Assembly: GCA_017938425.1 (NCBI GenBank)
Contig: JAGBBQ010000124.1
Span: 1 to 40,841, forward strand
DNA from: Clostridia bacterium
Lineage (GTDB): Bacteria > Bacillota > Clostridia > Oscillospirales > CAG-272
Length of the DNA: 40,841 nt
Direction: 5' to 3'
Position 1 is the first letter of the stretch, and each line of letters opens with the position of its first letter. The notes beneath the pieces were generated by a model that ran no database searches, was not told the DNA's origin, and saw only the letters and a program-made list of their open reading frames with translations. This document shows positions 24,515-32,936 of the stretch, piece by piece. Both the position numbers and the translations under genes were made by a program.

Positions 24515-24549
24515 GAAATAAGTAAATAATTATTGGCAAAAAGAAAAGA

Positions 24550-24578
24550 GCGAGGTCGGTTTTTCCGACCTCGCTTTA
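24550..24578 (+). terminator. Bidirectional terminator
   Basis: GCGAGGTCGG/CCGACCTCGC stem with loop TTTTT, A-rich on the left and T-rich on the right. It serves the giant surface-protein gene and the converging oxidoreductase gene. Confidence 0.9.
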
Positions 24579-24604
24579 TCATCATAAAGGGACGGGATCT
24601 TCGA

Positions 24605-25879
24605 TCAAATCACAAATCCCTTGGTGCGAAGGATGGCTTGCACGTCTTTTACGTTCACGGTGCGCGCATTCCTCCCGCTCCTTTTTGCGACCGCAACGGC
24701 GCAGCCCGCCGCCTGGCCGAGCTCGGCGCAGAAGGGCATAATGCGGTAGGAGGCCTGCGCCTCGTGTGTGGAGGAGATGCAGCGGCCTGCCACGAGAAGG
24801 TTGTCAAAGCCTTTGGGCAGAAGTGCACGGTAGGGGATCTCGTACCACTCGCCGTCGGAGAATTCCTGGAAGCGCGTGCCGCTTCCGTCGGGGCTGTGGA
24901 TATCGATGGCGTAGTTTGCCGCGGCGATCGCGTCCTCAAAGCGCCGAAGCGCGATAAGATCCTCCTCGCAGAGCACGTATTCGCCCATCACGCGGCGGCT
25001 CTCACGGATGCCGATGTGCAGGGCGGTGGAGAGAAGCCTTGCGTTTTCGCAGCCCTCCACGGCGCTGCGCAAAAAATGCATCATTTCATAGGTCTGCTCC
25101 CTTGCCTCGATCTCCGCCTCGGTGAGCGCGAAGGGATCGACGGGGCTCTTTTTGATTACGCGCGTGGTGTTGAAGTGCATCACGCCCTCGTTATAGTTGC
25201 GGAAGACCAGCACGTTCTCGCGCGGATTTTTGATCCTTCCATCGGCCTGCCATTGCTTGTAAAGCGCCTGCATCCTCGCGCGGTCGGCGGTGAATTTTTC
25301 CTTGTCGATACCGCCGACGCGGAAGCAGAGCGTCATCGGCTGGCATTGCCCGTCCCCCTCGCGGCCGACCTCGCACGTGCAGCCCGCGAGGTAGGAAAGC
25401 TCGGCGTCTCCCGTCGCGTCGATAAAGTGATCGGCAAAGAATTCCATATCGATCGCCTTGCAGATCGCCTTCACAGAGCGCAGGGTGCCCTTTTCTCTCG
25501 TCACGGCGGTCACGGCGGTGTTGAAGAGCAGGGTAACACCCGCTTTTCTCGCCATACGGAGCATCGCGAGCTTCATGCTCTCCTCGTCGAAGAGCGCGTC
25601 GCGGATCATCGGGGTATCCTCGCTGCGTGCGGTGAGCTTCATTGCCTCATCCACGATCTCGAGGAAGAGATCGCCCGCGAGGTTCTGTCTTTTTTTATCC
25701 TCGCCGATATGCGTCCAGAACGCCATGAAGGGGGAAACGAGGGCGTACGCCGCCGCACCGCCGAGGCAGTTGTATTTTTCGATCAGAAGCACGTCCGTGC
25801 CCTGTCTTGCCGCCTCGATGGCGGCCGCCGTGCCGGCAAATCCGCCGCCGACGACGATCAGATCGTATTTTGTTTTCAT
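24605..25879 (-). CDS. FAD-dependent oxidoreductase (FAD_oxidored family)
   Basis: A 424-residue protein with the dinucleotide-binding motif VVGGGFAGTAAAIEAARQG at residues 9-27, ending LIEKYNCLGGAA, the second FAD motif FIDATGDAELSY and the C-terminal FAD motif LLVAGRCISSTHEAQ. These mark the PF12831-type flavoproteins. The start is 25879 because AAAGGAG precedes this Met. An apparent 50-residue extension is not supported. It lies 11 nt after the 664-residue protein gene in the same transcript. It probably oxidises or reduces a sugar-derived substrate. The reaction is unknown. Confidence 0.85.
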   Translation of the reverse strand: MKTKYDLIVVGGGFAGTAAAIEAARQGTDVLLIEKYNCLGGAAAYALVSPFMAFWTHIGEDKKRQNLAGDLFLEIVDEAMKLTARSEDTPMIRDALFDEESMKLAMLRMARKAGVTLLFNTAVTAVTREKGTLRSVKAICKAIDMEFFADHFIDATGDAELSYLAGCTCEVGREGDGQCQPMTLCFRVGGIDKEKFTADRARMQALYKQWQADGRIKNPRENVLVFRNYNEGVMHFNTTRVIKKSPVDPFALTEAEIEAREQTYEMMHFLRSAVEGCENARLLSTALHIGIRESRRVMGEYVLCEEDLIALRRFEDAIAAANYAIDIHSPDGSGTRFQEFSDGEWYEIPYRALLPKGFDNLLVAGRCISSTHEAQASYRIMPFCAELGQAAGCAVAVAKRSGRNARTVNVKDVQAILRTKGFVI

Positions 25880-25890
25880 ATGCGTCTCCT

Positions 25891-27885
25891 TTATTTTTCT
25901 ATAATAACGTAGAGGGATGCAAGCGGCGAAAGCGGCTCCGTAAGGGTGAAGCCGTCCGCGTCGCGCGTTGCCTGCAGGGGGCGAAGGCTGCCATCCTCGG
26001 CGATATAGGACAGCCTGCCTGCGCTGCACAGCAGAGGAGGAAGATGGATGTGCAGCCCCTCTGCCTCGTCCTCGCAGAGATTGATCAGCGTGAGCATTCC
26101 GAGAAGCGGCGTATCCTCTTTTTTCGGTACGGCGGCGATCAGATAGACGTCGGGTGCGTTCGTCACCGTCGGAAACTCGTCCGCCATACGGCGAAGAAGC
26201 CTCCCGATCAGCCGCTGCCTTCGGTGGTTATAGAGCGCTTGGGAGGGATTCTCCCTTACGGTCAGGCTCATCACCGCCACGCGGCCGCCGAGCTCGTTTT
26301 CAAAGTATGTCATGGTGGGGAAGAGCACATTGCCGCGGAAGTCGATCCCTTCGGTGACGGTCTCGGTTTTTTCGTCGGTGATCTCTATCTCCATCCACTG
26401 CCCGTTGCCCTTGGGACAATAGGCGTGCGCGCACCACATTTCCTTGCCCTCGCCCGCGGCGAGGAAGCCGTCTCTTATCACCTCGAGCGCGCCGAGGTCG
26501 TAGCGAAGCGAGGGGCGGCTCTTCAGAACGTCATCGCCGACGCGGACGCCGAGGTATTTTCCGAAGCCGCGCGCGCAAAGCACCCTTGCCGCCTCGCCGT
26601 CAAGGAATACGCCGCCCGAAAGATAGCGAAGGAGCGTCTGCTCGCTTTCGTATTTTGCTTGCCTTGCATCCAGGAATACAACGCGGCTCTCCCTCGTTGA
26701 GACGGGAATGCCGAAGCGGCCGAGCGGCTCGGCAAAGTATGGATCGGGATCCTCCGGGGTGAGGCCGTTCCGGTAGGGATCGTAGGGGAGTGTCACGCCG
26801 ATGGGGCGGCATTCCCTTGCGTATGCGGCGAGCGTCTTGTGCCTTGCCTCCTCCTTCACATAGGCCTTGCCGTAGGCATCCTCCTCGAAGGGGCGGTCAA
26901 AATACTGCTGCGCGAAGTGGATCGAGCCGACCATACCGAGGGCGTACGCCGCGCCGCGCAGGGCGCTCATCTGCTTGCCCGTGCTGTAGAAGCGGTTATG
27001 CGGATAGCTGTCCGATTCGTGGTAGCGGAGGATATCCTCGGGCAGCTGCTCGGTATAGTAGAGCGCGTGATAAAGCACCTTCGGCAGCTTTTTCGTCTCA
27101 AAGCCGCAATAAAAGGTGCCGTAAAGACGGACGAAGGGGGTGTGGCCTTCGCCTGCCAGCGCACGCGCGACCTCCGCGGTGAAGTCTCCGTCTCTGTCCT
27201 GCGCGCCCGACTGCATCAATCCGATCGGGATCTCGGGCGCGACCTTATCCATCGCGGCACGGATCGCCTTCGCGAGCGAGACGAGGGTATCCTTTTTCAG
27301 CGCCTGCCAGGCGCGGTGCAGGGCGTGCGCCTCTGCGGTATCCTGCCGTATGGCGGAGAGAAGCTCTTCACGGCTATAGCGCTTGCCCTGCCGCCTTGCA
27401 AATTCGGCAAGGTGGTATTCGCAGAAGCAGCCGTTTGCCGCCGTGATCGAGAAATCGTCCTCCAAAAAGATAAAGGAGGGGCGTGCCACCGCGGCAAAGG
27501 CGGCGATATCCTCCGCAAGCATCGACGAAAAGCGCGTATCGAGCGGGCAGGAGGCAAAGGGGTGGGGCGTGCCGTCGGCGCGGAGAATGGGCGTGAGGTC
27601 CGTCGGTCCGCTCTTCACGGTCAGATTGCAGAACCAGCCGCAGCTGCAGCCGATGCTCTCGGTGTATTCACGGACGGCGGCGAAGCGCTCGGCCTCCTCC
27701 CTGTATTCCTCCCTTGTGGGATAGCGCTCGGCGCGGTGCCCCTTCGTCGGCCCGTCGGGGCAGAAGCGCGTAAAGCCAAAGCGCTCGTGCAGCCAGCGGA
27801 TCTTTTCGATGCTTTCCTTCGGCGCATCGAGGCGGATGGGAACGAGCACGTCGGGCGCGCCGTATCTTTTCAGTTGTTCTTTCAT
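25891..27885 (-). CDS. Putative glycoside-hydrolase-like TIM-barrel protein, family not recognised
   Basis: A 664-residue cytosolic protein. The N-terminal half looks like a TIM barrel (VPIRLDAPKESIEKIRWLHERFGFTRFCPDGP, then CGWFCNLTV and FIFLEDDFSI with candidate acidic catalytic residues). The middle (GVTLPYDPYRNGL, FGIPVSTRE) resembles the glutamine-amidotransferase-like domain that follows the barrel in GH42-type enzymes, and the C-terminal part is beta-rich. I do not recognise a named family. GGGGAG precedes the ATG at 27885, and an upstream extension is rejected. First gene of an operon with an FAD oxidoreductase, divergent from a PocR-AraC regulator. Confidence 0.6.
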   Translation of the reverse strand: MKEQLKRYGAPDVLVPIRLDAPKESIEKIRWLHERFGFTRFCPDGPTKGHRAERYPTREEYREEAERFAAVREYTESIGCSCGWFCNLTVKSGPTDLTPILRADGTPHPFASCPLDTRFSSMLAEDIAAFAAVARPSFIFLEDDFSITAANGCFCEYHLAEFARRQGKRYSREELLSAIRQDTAEAHALHRAWQALKKDTLVSLAKAIRAAMDKVAPEIPIGLMQSGAQDRDGDFTAEVARALAGEGHTPFVRLYGTFYCGFETKKLPKVLYHALYYTEQLPEDILRYHESDSYPHNRFYSTGKQMSALRGAAYALGMVGSIHFAQQYFDRPFEEDAYGKAYVKEEARHKTLAAYARECRPIGVTLPYDPYRNGLTPEDPDPYFAEPLGRFGIPVSTRESRVVFLDARQAKYESEQTLLRYLSGGVFLDGEAARVLCARGFGKYLGVRVGDDVLKSRPSLRYDLGALEVIRDGFLAAGEGKEMWCAHAYCPKGNGQWMEIEITDEKTETVTEGIDFRGNVLFPTMTYFENELGGRVAVMSLTVRENPSQALYNHRRQRLIGRLLRRMADEFPTVTNAPDVYLIAAVPKKEDTPLLGMLTLINLCEDEAEGLHIHLPPLLCSAGRLSYIAEDGSLRPLQATRDADGFTLTEPLSPLASLYVIIEK

Positions 27886-27912
27886 ATGCAGCTCCCCAAG
27901 GTCTTTTTTTCT

Positions 27913-27941
27913 ATTATCGCATATCCCTATAAAAAATTCAA
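27913..27941 (-). promoter_or_regulatory. Promoter of the putative hydrolase/FAD-oxidoreductase operon
   Basis: Minus strand: TTGAAT (27936-27941), 17-nt spacer, GATAAT (27913-27918). Confidence 0.75.
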
Positions 27942-27960
27942 TGAAAAATATGAGAAGAAC

Positions 27961-27989
27961 TTGCACAAACGGTACTTTTATGTTAGAAT
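27961..27989 (+). promoter_or_regulatory. Promoter of the second PocR-AraC gene
   Basis: TTGCAC (27961-27966), 17-nt spacer, TAGAAT (27984-27989). Its -35 lies only 20 nt from that of the leftward operon, a typical arrangement for a divergent regulator. Confidence 0.75.
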
Positions 27990-28016
27990 AAAGAAAAAAT
28001 GTGCGGAGGTGTTACA

Positions 28017-28844
28017 GTGGCGCAGAGAGGGCTTTACGAATTGATACAGTATTTGCAGCGGGGAACGCATCTGCACATCGGCGTTCTCTTCTTCGGCAGC
28101 TTCGGCAACGAGCTTTGCCGCCTGCCCCACGCCGCAACGATCCATAACGCACCCGTTTGCACCCTTCTGAAGAGCGGTGCCTCGGGCTTTCGCCGCTGCT
28201 TTCGCTGCCGCAATATGGCGATCCGCAAGGCACTGGAAACGAAGGTGGCGTTCGGCGGTCTCTGCTCCAACGGTGTGTACGAATATATGCATCCCGTGGT
28301 GATCGGGGGGGAGGTCGCGGCTCTGATCTTCGTCGGCAATATGATCGAGGGCGGAGAGGAGAATGCGCGCCTCTCGGCGCATCTCGGCACGCATACCCAC
28401 CTTCTTTCCACGATGGAGCGGGGCTATAGCGAGACCGATGCGGCGGCACTCGCCGAGATCCTCGATACCTACATCCGCGCGCTCCTGCGCGAGGGCGAGC
28501 CGCTTGCGGGCGAGAAGAAGGACTCGCTGATCGAGAACGTCAAGACCTATATCCGAGAGAGCATGGAGTTCGATCTCGGGTGCGCCCACGTGGCGGCGGT
28601 GTTTCATTATAACCGCAATTATCTCGGGCGCATCTTTAAGCAGCAGGTCGGGATGAGCATCGCGCAATATCTGATGCGCGTGCGGCTTTCCAGGGCGAGG
28701 GAGCTTCTCTCGGGGACCTGCCTGCCCGTGATCGAGATCGCGGCGCGCTGCGGCTTCGGGGGTGTTTCGTACTTCAACCGTGCCTTTAAGGCAGAGATGC
28801 GTGTGACGCCGTCCGAATATCGGAAGGGGTGCGCACGGGACTGA
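28017..28844 (+). CDS. PocR-domain AraC-family transcriptional regulator (second copy)
   Basis: A 275-residue protein. The N-terminal PocR-type sensor is diverged (CRLPHAATIHNAPVCTLL, RRCFRCRNMAI, FGGLCSNGVYEYMHPVVIGGEVAALIFVGNM). The C-terminal AraC HTH pair is clear (VAAVFHYNRNYLGRIFKQQVG, AARCGFGGVSYFNRAFKAEMRVTPSEYRK). The GTG at 28017 is taken as start because GGAGGTG lies 5 nt ahead. The ATG at 27999 sits before that site. It probably controls the divergent operon and perhaps the deacetylase gene downstream. Confidence 0.88.
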   Translation: MAQRGLYELIQYLQRGTHLHIGVLFFGSFGNELCRLPHAATIHNAPVCTLLKSGASGFRRCFRCRNMAIRKALETKVAFGGLCSNGVYEYMHPVVIGGEVAALIFVGNMIEGGEENARLSAHLGTHTHLLSTMERGYSETDAAALAEILDTYIRALLREGEPLAGEKKDSLIENVKTYIRESMEFDLGCAHVAAVFHYNRNYLGRIFKQQVGMSIAQYLMRVRLSRARELLSGTCLPVIEIAARCGFGGVSYFNRAFKAEMRVTPSEYRKGCARD

Positions 28845-28850
28845 ATTCTC

Positions 28851-28879
28851 TTGACAACGCAAGCCTTACGTGCTAAAAT
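28851..28879 (+). promoter_or_regulatory. Promoter of the NodB-like deacetylase gene
   Basis: TTGACA (28851-28856), 17-nt spacer, TAAAAT (28874-28879), 37 nt before the ATG. Confidence 0.8.
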
Positions 28880-28915
28880 TAGGAAGGAATAAGAATAACA
28901 TAGGGGGAGTCTTTT

Positions 28916-29773
28916 ATGAGATATCAATTTATGCGCTGGCCCGAGGGGCGCAGCAAGGCACTCACGCTCAGCTATGACGACGGCGCGGCGGCCGACAAGC
29001 GCCTTGCCGAAACGCTCAACCGCTACGGGATCAAATGCACCTTCAATCTGCTTTCCTCGCGCGTGGAGATGGAAGAGGGGCTGACGAAGGAATTTATTCA
29101 TAGCGAGATCCTCGGCAAGGGGCACGAGATCGCCACGCACGGTGCGTACCACCGCGGGCTTGACGTGGCAAGACCGATCGAGGGCATCCGCGATACGCTG
29201 GATTGCCGCTTGGGGCTGGAGAAGGCGTTCGGCATCATCGTGCGCGGTATGGCGTTTCCCGACCGTACGGTGAACAAGGCGAAGGTCCCCGAGGCGTATG
29301 CACGCATCCGCCCCTTCCTTGAGGAGCTGGAGATCGCCTACGCACGTACCACGGGCGGAGATAACGATAGCTTCGGCCTGCCCGAGGATTTTCTGAACTG
29401 GGTTCCCACGGCGCATCACAAGAATCCAAAGCTGATGGAATATATCGATTCCTTTCTGAATCTGGATCTCTCGGCGGGAAAGTGCTATTGCGCCGCGCGC
29501 GGCGCGCGTCTCTTCTATCTCTGGGGGCACGCCTTTGAGTTTGAAAACAACAAGAACTGGGATCTGCTTGAAAGAATTTGCGAGCGCTTTGCGGGCAGAG
29601 AGGATATCTACTATGCGACCAATATGGAGATCTACGAGTACGTTACGGCGTACCGCTCGCTGATCCACAGCGCGGACAATGCGATCGTTTATAACCCTAC
29701 GCTGAAAACACTTTGGTTTGACCGCGACGGCAAGGAATATAAGATCGCACCCGGTGAGACCCTGCATATCTGA
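28916..29773 (+). CDS. Polysaccharide deacetylase (NodB-fold) family protein
   Basis: A 285-residue protein. LTLSYDDGAAADKRLAETLNRYGIKCTFNL (17-46) contains the CE4 motif 1 DD pair, and HEIATHGAYHRGL carries the H-x-x-x-H metal motif. RGMAFPDRTVN corresponds to motif 3, and LFYLWGHAFEFE carries the late catalytic His. There is no signal peptide, so the substrate is a cytosolic acetylated sugar, or the fold has been reused. GGGGGAG precedes the ATG. It is the natural partner of the divergent operon for use of an acetylated glycan. Confidence 0.85.
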   Translation: MRYQFMRWPEGRSKALTLSYDDGAAADKRLAETLNRYGIKCTFNLLSSRVEMEEGLTKEFIHSEILGKGHEIATHGAYHRGLDVARPIEGIRDTLDCRLGLEKAFGIIVRGMAFPDRTVNKAKVPEAYARIRPFLEELEIAYARTTGGDNDSFGLPEDFLNWVPTAHHKNPKLMEYIDSFLNLDLSAGKCYCAARGARLFYLWGHAFEFENNKNWDLLERICERFAGREDIYYATNMEIYEYVTAYRSLIHSADNAIVYNPTLKTLWFDRDGKEYKIAPGETLHI

Positions 29774-29811
29774 CAAAATGCAAAGAATTATTTGCATATT
29801 GAGTGATTTTT

Positions 29812-29871
29812 ATGAAAAACAACTTCGGAGCGAAGAATTATAAGGACTATATTCCGCATCCTATCAAGTAA
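29812..29871 (+). other. Possible 19-codon micro-ORF
   Basis: ATG...TAA encoding MKNNFGAKNYKDYIPHPIK, between the deacetylase gene and its terminator. The ribosome site (GAGTG) is weak. It could be a relic of another gene's end or a short leader-type peptide. Nothing firm can be said. A small hairpin TGCAAA/TTTGCA lies just upstream (29779-29796). Confidence 0.2.
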
Positions 29872-29909
29872 AAAAACAGATCCTTGCCGCGCAAGGATCT
29901 GTTTTTTAT
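29871..29909 (+). terminator. Bidirectional terminator
   Basis: AAAAACAGATCCTTG paired with CAAGGATCTGTTTTT around a CCGCG loop, with A and T runs on the two sides. Between the deacetylase gene and the leftward membrane-protein gene. Confidence 0.92.
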
Positions 29910-29910
29910 T

Positions 29911-30813
29911 TCAGGTGATCTTTATATTCTGCGTATAGCCGTCTACGGTGACGGTCAGGGTAAAGGCGGCTTCCCCGGTGATCTCGATCTCATAGAGCGG
30001 CTCGCCTTCCGGCTCTGCGATATAGCGCAGCTCGCACGCACCCGCGGGGTAGGTAAAGCGCGCGCAGTCCCCGGTATAGACGGCGGCTTGACTGCCCTTA
30101 AAGCTCGGTCGGAGTGCAAGGGTGTAGGTCTTTGCGCTTTCGAGCGCGATCTGCTTTTCCTCGGTCATATGCGTGCTGAAAACGCCGATGGCATCTGCCG
30201 TTTCGCTATATTCGTCGTAAATATAGAGAATGCTGCCCGTGATCTCGGCGCGCGTGCCGCCCGTGCGCCCCGTGCCGAGGCAGCCGAAGAGCGAGAGCGT
30301 GCACGAAAGGCAGAGAAGGAAAAATACAGCTCTTTTCATAGCTTGATCCGGAACCGTGGGTTCTTTCCTTTCGGTTTTATTTACTTTTATATGAGTCATC
30401 CCTGTGTCCGCACATTTCACAAACGATTTGAGAATCTCGCCGCAATACACGCATCTCCTTCGTTCTTGCGGAGGATTTTCGTGAGATATGCTTTGCGAAA
30501 GAACGTTGTCTACGGGCTTCGGGGGTGTGCTCGCTCTCTTACTGGCGGCGAACGGTTCGCTTGCGGATACGCCGCTCGTTTGAAGAAGCTGCTTCTGCAT
30601 TGCTACCATTCTGTCCGAGTTTTCAACAAGCTGCCCGAAGCCGTACAGAGCGATAGACGATGCCCAGGAAATAAGGCTTCCCAGCAGGGCGATCACGATA
30701 CCGATGCCGTTATACCGCAGAGTGAGAATACCGGCAACGATCGATACGATAATGCCGGAAACGGTGATAATACGGGCTACGGATTTGAGCTTTTCTCCAA
30801 TGTTATTAAACAT
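29911..30813 (-). CDS. Membrane protein with zinc-ribbon-like segment joined to a lipoprotein-like domain
   Basis: 300 codons in one frame but apparently two proteins. Residues 1-150: two membrane helices (about 15-32 and 36-60, ending LYGFGQLVENSDR, a block common in small Clostridia membrane proteins), then a Cys motif CVYCGEIL (121-128) with a further Cys134. Residues 159-300: MKRAVFFLLCLSCTLSLFGC reads as a lipoprotein signal with lipobox, followed by a beta-rich extracellular-type domain. A separate start at 30339 is possible but lacks a good ribosome site. Either a genuine fusion or a lost stop codon. Function unknown. Confidence 0.65.
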   Translation of the reverse strand: MFNNIGEKLKSVARIITVSGIIVSIVAGILTLRYNGIGIVIALLGSLISWASSIALYGFGQLVENSDRMVAMQKQLLQTSGVSASEPFAASKRASTPPKPVDNVLSQSISHENPPQERRRCVYCGEILKSFVKCADTGMTHIKVNKTERKEPTVPDQAMKRAVFFLLCLSCTLSLFGCLGTGRTGGTRAEITGSILYIYDEYSETADAIGVFSTHMTEEKQIALESAKTYTLALRPSFKGSQAAVYTGDCARFTYPAGACELRYIAEPEGEPLYEIEITGEAAFTLTVTVDGYTQNIKIT

Positions 30814-30828
30814 AAGTCAGGTCCTCTC

Positions 30829-31173
30829 TTAATCCAGCACCACGGATTTTTTCTTTCCGTTTTTGTTTTTCGGATATTCGCGGATGCGGATCACGAAATC
30901 GAGGTTGATCACCTCGAGACCGCTTGCGGTCTGTAGCAGGAGCGCCCCCTCGGTCACCTCTTTTATGATACCCGAAAACTGGTGTCCGCTGTCGAAGGCG
31001 TAGATCAGGCAATCCTTGCCCAAAAAGTTTTTAGCAAGCTCGAACATTTCTTTGTTTCCCTTCGTTTTTTTGTTTTGAATGAATTTTTTTGCGATGATGG
31101 CGCGGTTTCTCTGTCTGAGAACGAACAGGACGAGAAACAGAACCATAAAGAGAGAATAAAATGCGGGGTTCAA
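30829..31173 (-). CDS. Membrane-anchored small protein with LSM/SH3-like domain (DUF6897-like)
   Basis: A 114-residue protein: one N-terminal membrane helix (about 4-22, FYSLFMVLFLVLFVL), a basic linker, then a beta-barrel-like part (NFLGKDCLIYAFDSGHQFSGIIKEVTEG, LQTASGLEVINLDFVIRIREYP) resembling Sm-like small domains. TTG at 31173 is taken as start: GGGGG lies 8 nt upstream. The longer GTG start would place the promoter's TATAAT inside the gene. It is followed after 15 nt by the two-part membrane gene in the same transcript. Confidence 0.7.
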   Translation of the reverse strand: MNPAFYSLFMVLFLVLFVLRQRNRAIIAKKFIQNKKTKGNKEMFELAKNFLGKDCLIYAFDSGHQFSGIIKEVTEGALLLQTASGLEVINLDFVIRIREYPKNKNGKKKSVVLD

Positions 31174-31206
31174 AAAAACAGCCCCCTTTCCTTTTCTATC
31201 ATGCTC

Positions 31207-31235
31207 ATTATAGCACACCGAGAGGAGAAAAGCAA
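31207..31235 (-). promoter_or_regulatory. Promoter of the two small membrane-protein genes
   Basis: Minus strand: TTGCTT (31230-31235), 17-nt spacer, TATAAT (31207-31212). It fixes the start of the downstream gene as TTG at 31173. Confidence 0.8.
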
Positions 31236-31395
31236 GAAAAATTTATGCGATACCGAGATAAAATGCTTGCCCGGTGCCGAGAGAATCAAAGCGGCCGTGA
31301 TACGTTTTTTTGTGAATAAAAAATCGAATGTTACAAATAGAGAAGCCAAAGCTCGGCTCTGCCCTTCGGATGCGCAAAAAAAGGGGGAAAACGTA

Positions 31396-31424
31396 TTGAC
31401 TTATTGATTTTTATGTGCTATGAT
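31396..31424 (+). promoter_or_regulatory. Promoter of the SipW/TasA-like cluster
   Basis: TTGACT (31396-31401), 17-nt spacer, TATGAT (31419-31424), 80 nt before the signal peptidase start. The segment 31219-31503 holds no gene. Confidence 0.75.
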
Positions 31425-31503
31425 AAATCTACTATAAAGAAATATTTAATATTTTATTAAGAAAAAGAGCATCGGTCAACCGAGAGAAAGGGAGGGCGGG
31501 AAA

Positions 31504-32217
31504 ATGAATACGGTAAAGAAGATCATGAACATTTTTTCGGGCATCGTCCTGGGCGCCTTTATCCTTCTCGTTTTGCTTTTGGTCGGCGTTCGCCTTTTCG
31601 GGATCGAGCCGCATATCGTGCTTTCGGGCTCGATGGAGCCGCAGATCATGACGGGCTCGCTGGCTTACGTCACGCGCCTTTCGCCCGAGGAGGCCTGCGC
31701 GCTGAAGGAGGGAGACACTGTCACCTATCTCGTTGACCGTCGGGGCACGAAGGTGACGCATAAGATATACGAGGTCGTCGGTCCCCTGTACGTAAAGGAT
31801 CAGCACGGAGACTACGTGCTCGACGAGAACGGAGAGCGGACCGTGGCGAAGGATGACAGGGGCTACCCGATCATTATGTACACCACGTACGGCATCAACA
31901 ATAAAAATGAAAACGACCCCTCGGGGTATACGCTGGACGGCAAGCGCGGGGAGGGAAATCTCGCCTCGTCAAACGTGGTCGGAAAGCCGCTGTTTTCCAT
32001 TCCGCTGCTCGGCTACGTGGCGCATTTCGTGCAAAATCCTCCCGGAAAATATATCGCTTTTGCGTTTTGCATCTTCCTGATCGCTCACACGTTTTTGCTC
32101 GGGGGAGATAAGAAGAGGACCGATGAGGCACGCCCCGATGCGGACGCGGCGTGCGAGGAAAACGGAAATACCGCACCCGGGGGCGGCACGGACGGTGCGC
32201 CCCGGTCTCCACAGTAG
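31504..32217 (+). CDS. sipW: SipW-type (ER-type) signal peptidase I
   Basis: A 237-residue membrane protease. N-terminal helix at about 10-30, catalytic Ser43 in SGSMEP, catalytic His86 in KVTHKIYEV (Ser/His dyad of the SipW and eukaryotic type, rather than the Ser/Lys bacterial type), a GYTLDGKRGEGNLASSNVVGKPLF region and a C-terminal helix (about 180-198) with a hydrophilic tail. SipW enzymes process TasA-type matrix proteins and CalY. Five such substrates follow directly. AGGGAGGG precedes the ATG, and the stop is TAG. Confidence 0.92.
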   Translation: MNTVKKIMNIFSGIVLGAFILLVLLLVGVRLFGIEPHIVLSGSMEPQIMTGSLAYVTRLSPEEACALKEGDTVTYLVDRRGTKVTHKIYEVVGPLYVKDQHGDYVLDENGERTVAKDDRGYPIIMYTTYGINNKNENDPSGYTLDGKRGEGNLASSNVVGKPLFSIPLLGYVAHFVQNPPGKYIAFAFCIFLIAHTFLLGGDKKRTDEARPDADAACEENGNTAPGGGTDGAPRSPQ

Positions 32218-32324
32218 AAAGGCCGTAAGGCTTCTCTATAGACGTGAATAAGCGCATACGAAAATGCGCTTTGCAAACGCCGAAATAAAGATCCCAACAA
32301 AAATCTGACGAAAGGAGAAACCAT
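32218..32324 (+). other. Intergenic segment with hairpin
   Basis: Between sipW and the first substrate gene. It contains AGCGCAT/ATGCGCT (about 32253-32272). It is not followed by a T run, so it could be an RNA processing or stability element that lets the abundant secreted proteins be made at a different level from the protease. Confidence 0.4.
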
Positions 32325-32921
32325 ATGAAAAAATTTGTGAAGCCCCTTGTGATCGCTATTTGCGCGGTCCTTCTCGTTGCAGGCTCCGTTGCGGGCACTC
32401 TCGCTTATCTGACGGCAACCTCCGAGGTTACCAACACGTTTACCGTAGGTAATATCACCATTGCTCTGGATGAAGCGCAGGTGGATGAATACGGTGCGGA
32501 GGTAACGCTCGCTGCCCGCGTGACGGATAACTCGTATAAGCTCGTTCCCGGACGTATGTACAAAAAGGATCCCACGATCCACGTGACGGAGGGAAGCGAA
32601 GCGTGCTATCTCTTCGTAAGGATCGAAAACAACATCTCTGCGGTGGTAACGGGTTCCGTCGCGGCGCAGCTGACTGCAAACGGCTGGACGCTTCTTGCAG
32701 ATGCAGATAACGTGTATTATTATCACGAGGTCGTGGATGCAAGCGGCGCCGACAAGGACGTTGCCGTGTTCGAGAGCTTTACCGTGAAAGCCGATGCAAC
32801 AAACGAACAAATTGCAGCCTGCAACGGTCAGACCATCGTGGTGACCGCATATGCCGTTCAGTCTCACGGCTTTAACAATGCGGCCGATGCCTGGAGCGCG
32901 GGCGCGTTCGAAAACCCCTGA
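32325..32921 (+). CDS. TasA/CalY-like secreted protein 1
   Basis: A 198-residue protein. Signal segment MKKFVKPLVIAICAVLLVAGSVAGTLAYLTA is the SipW-cognate type, followed by EVTNTFTVGNITIALDE, the hallmark start of TasA/camelysin-like mature proteins. The body is beta-rich and ends with TAYAVQSHGF near the C-terminus. It probably folds as a jelly-roll that can assemble into extracellular fibres. First of five such genes behind sipW. AAAGGAG precedes the ATG. Confidence 0.88.
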   Translation: MKKFVKPLVIAICAVLLVAGSVAGTLAYLTATSEVTNTFTVGNITIALDEAQVDEYGAEVTLAARVTDNSYKLVPGRMYKKDPTIHVTEGSEACYLFVRIENNISAVVTGSVAAQLTANGWTLLADADNVYYYHEVVDASGADKDVAVFESFTVKADATNEQIAACNGQTIVVTAYAVQSHGFNNAADAWSAGAFENP

Positions 32922-32936
32922 GAGAGGTTTTGACCG

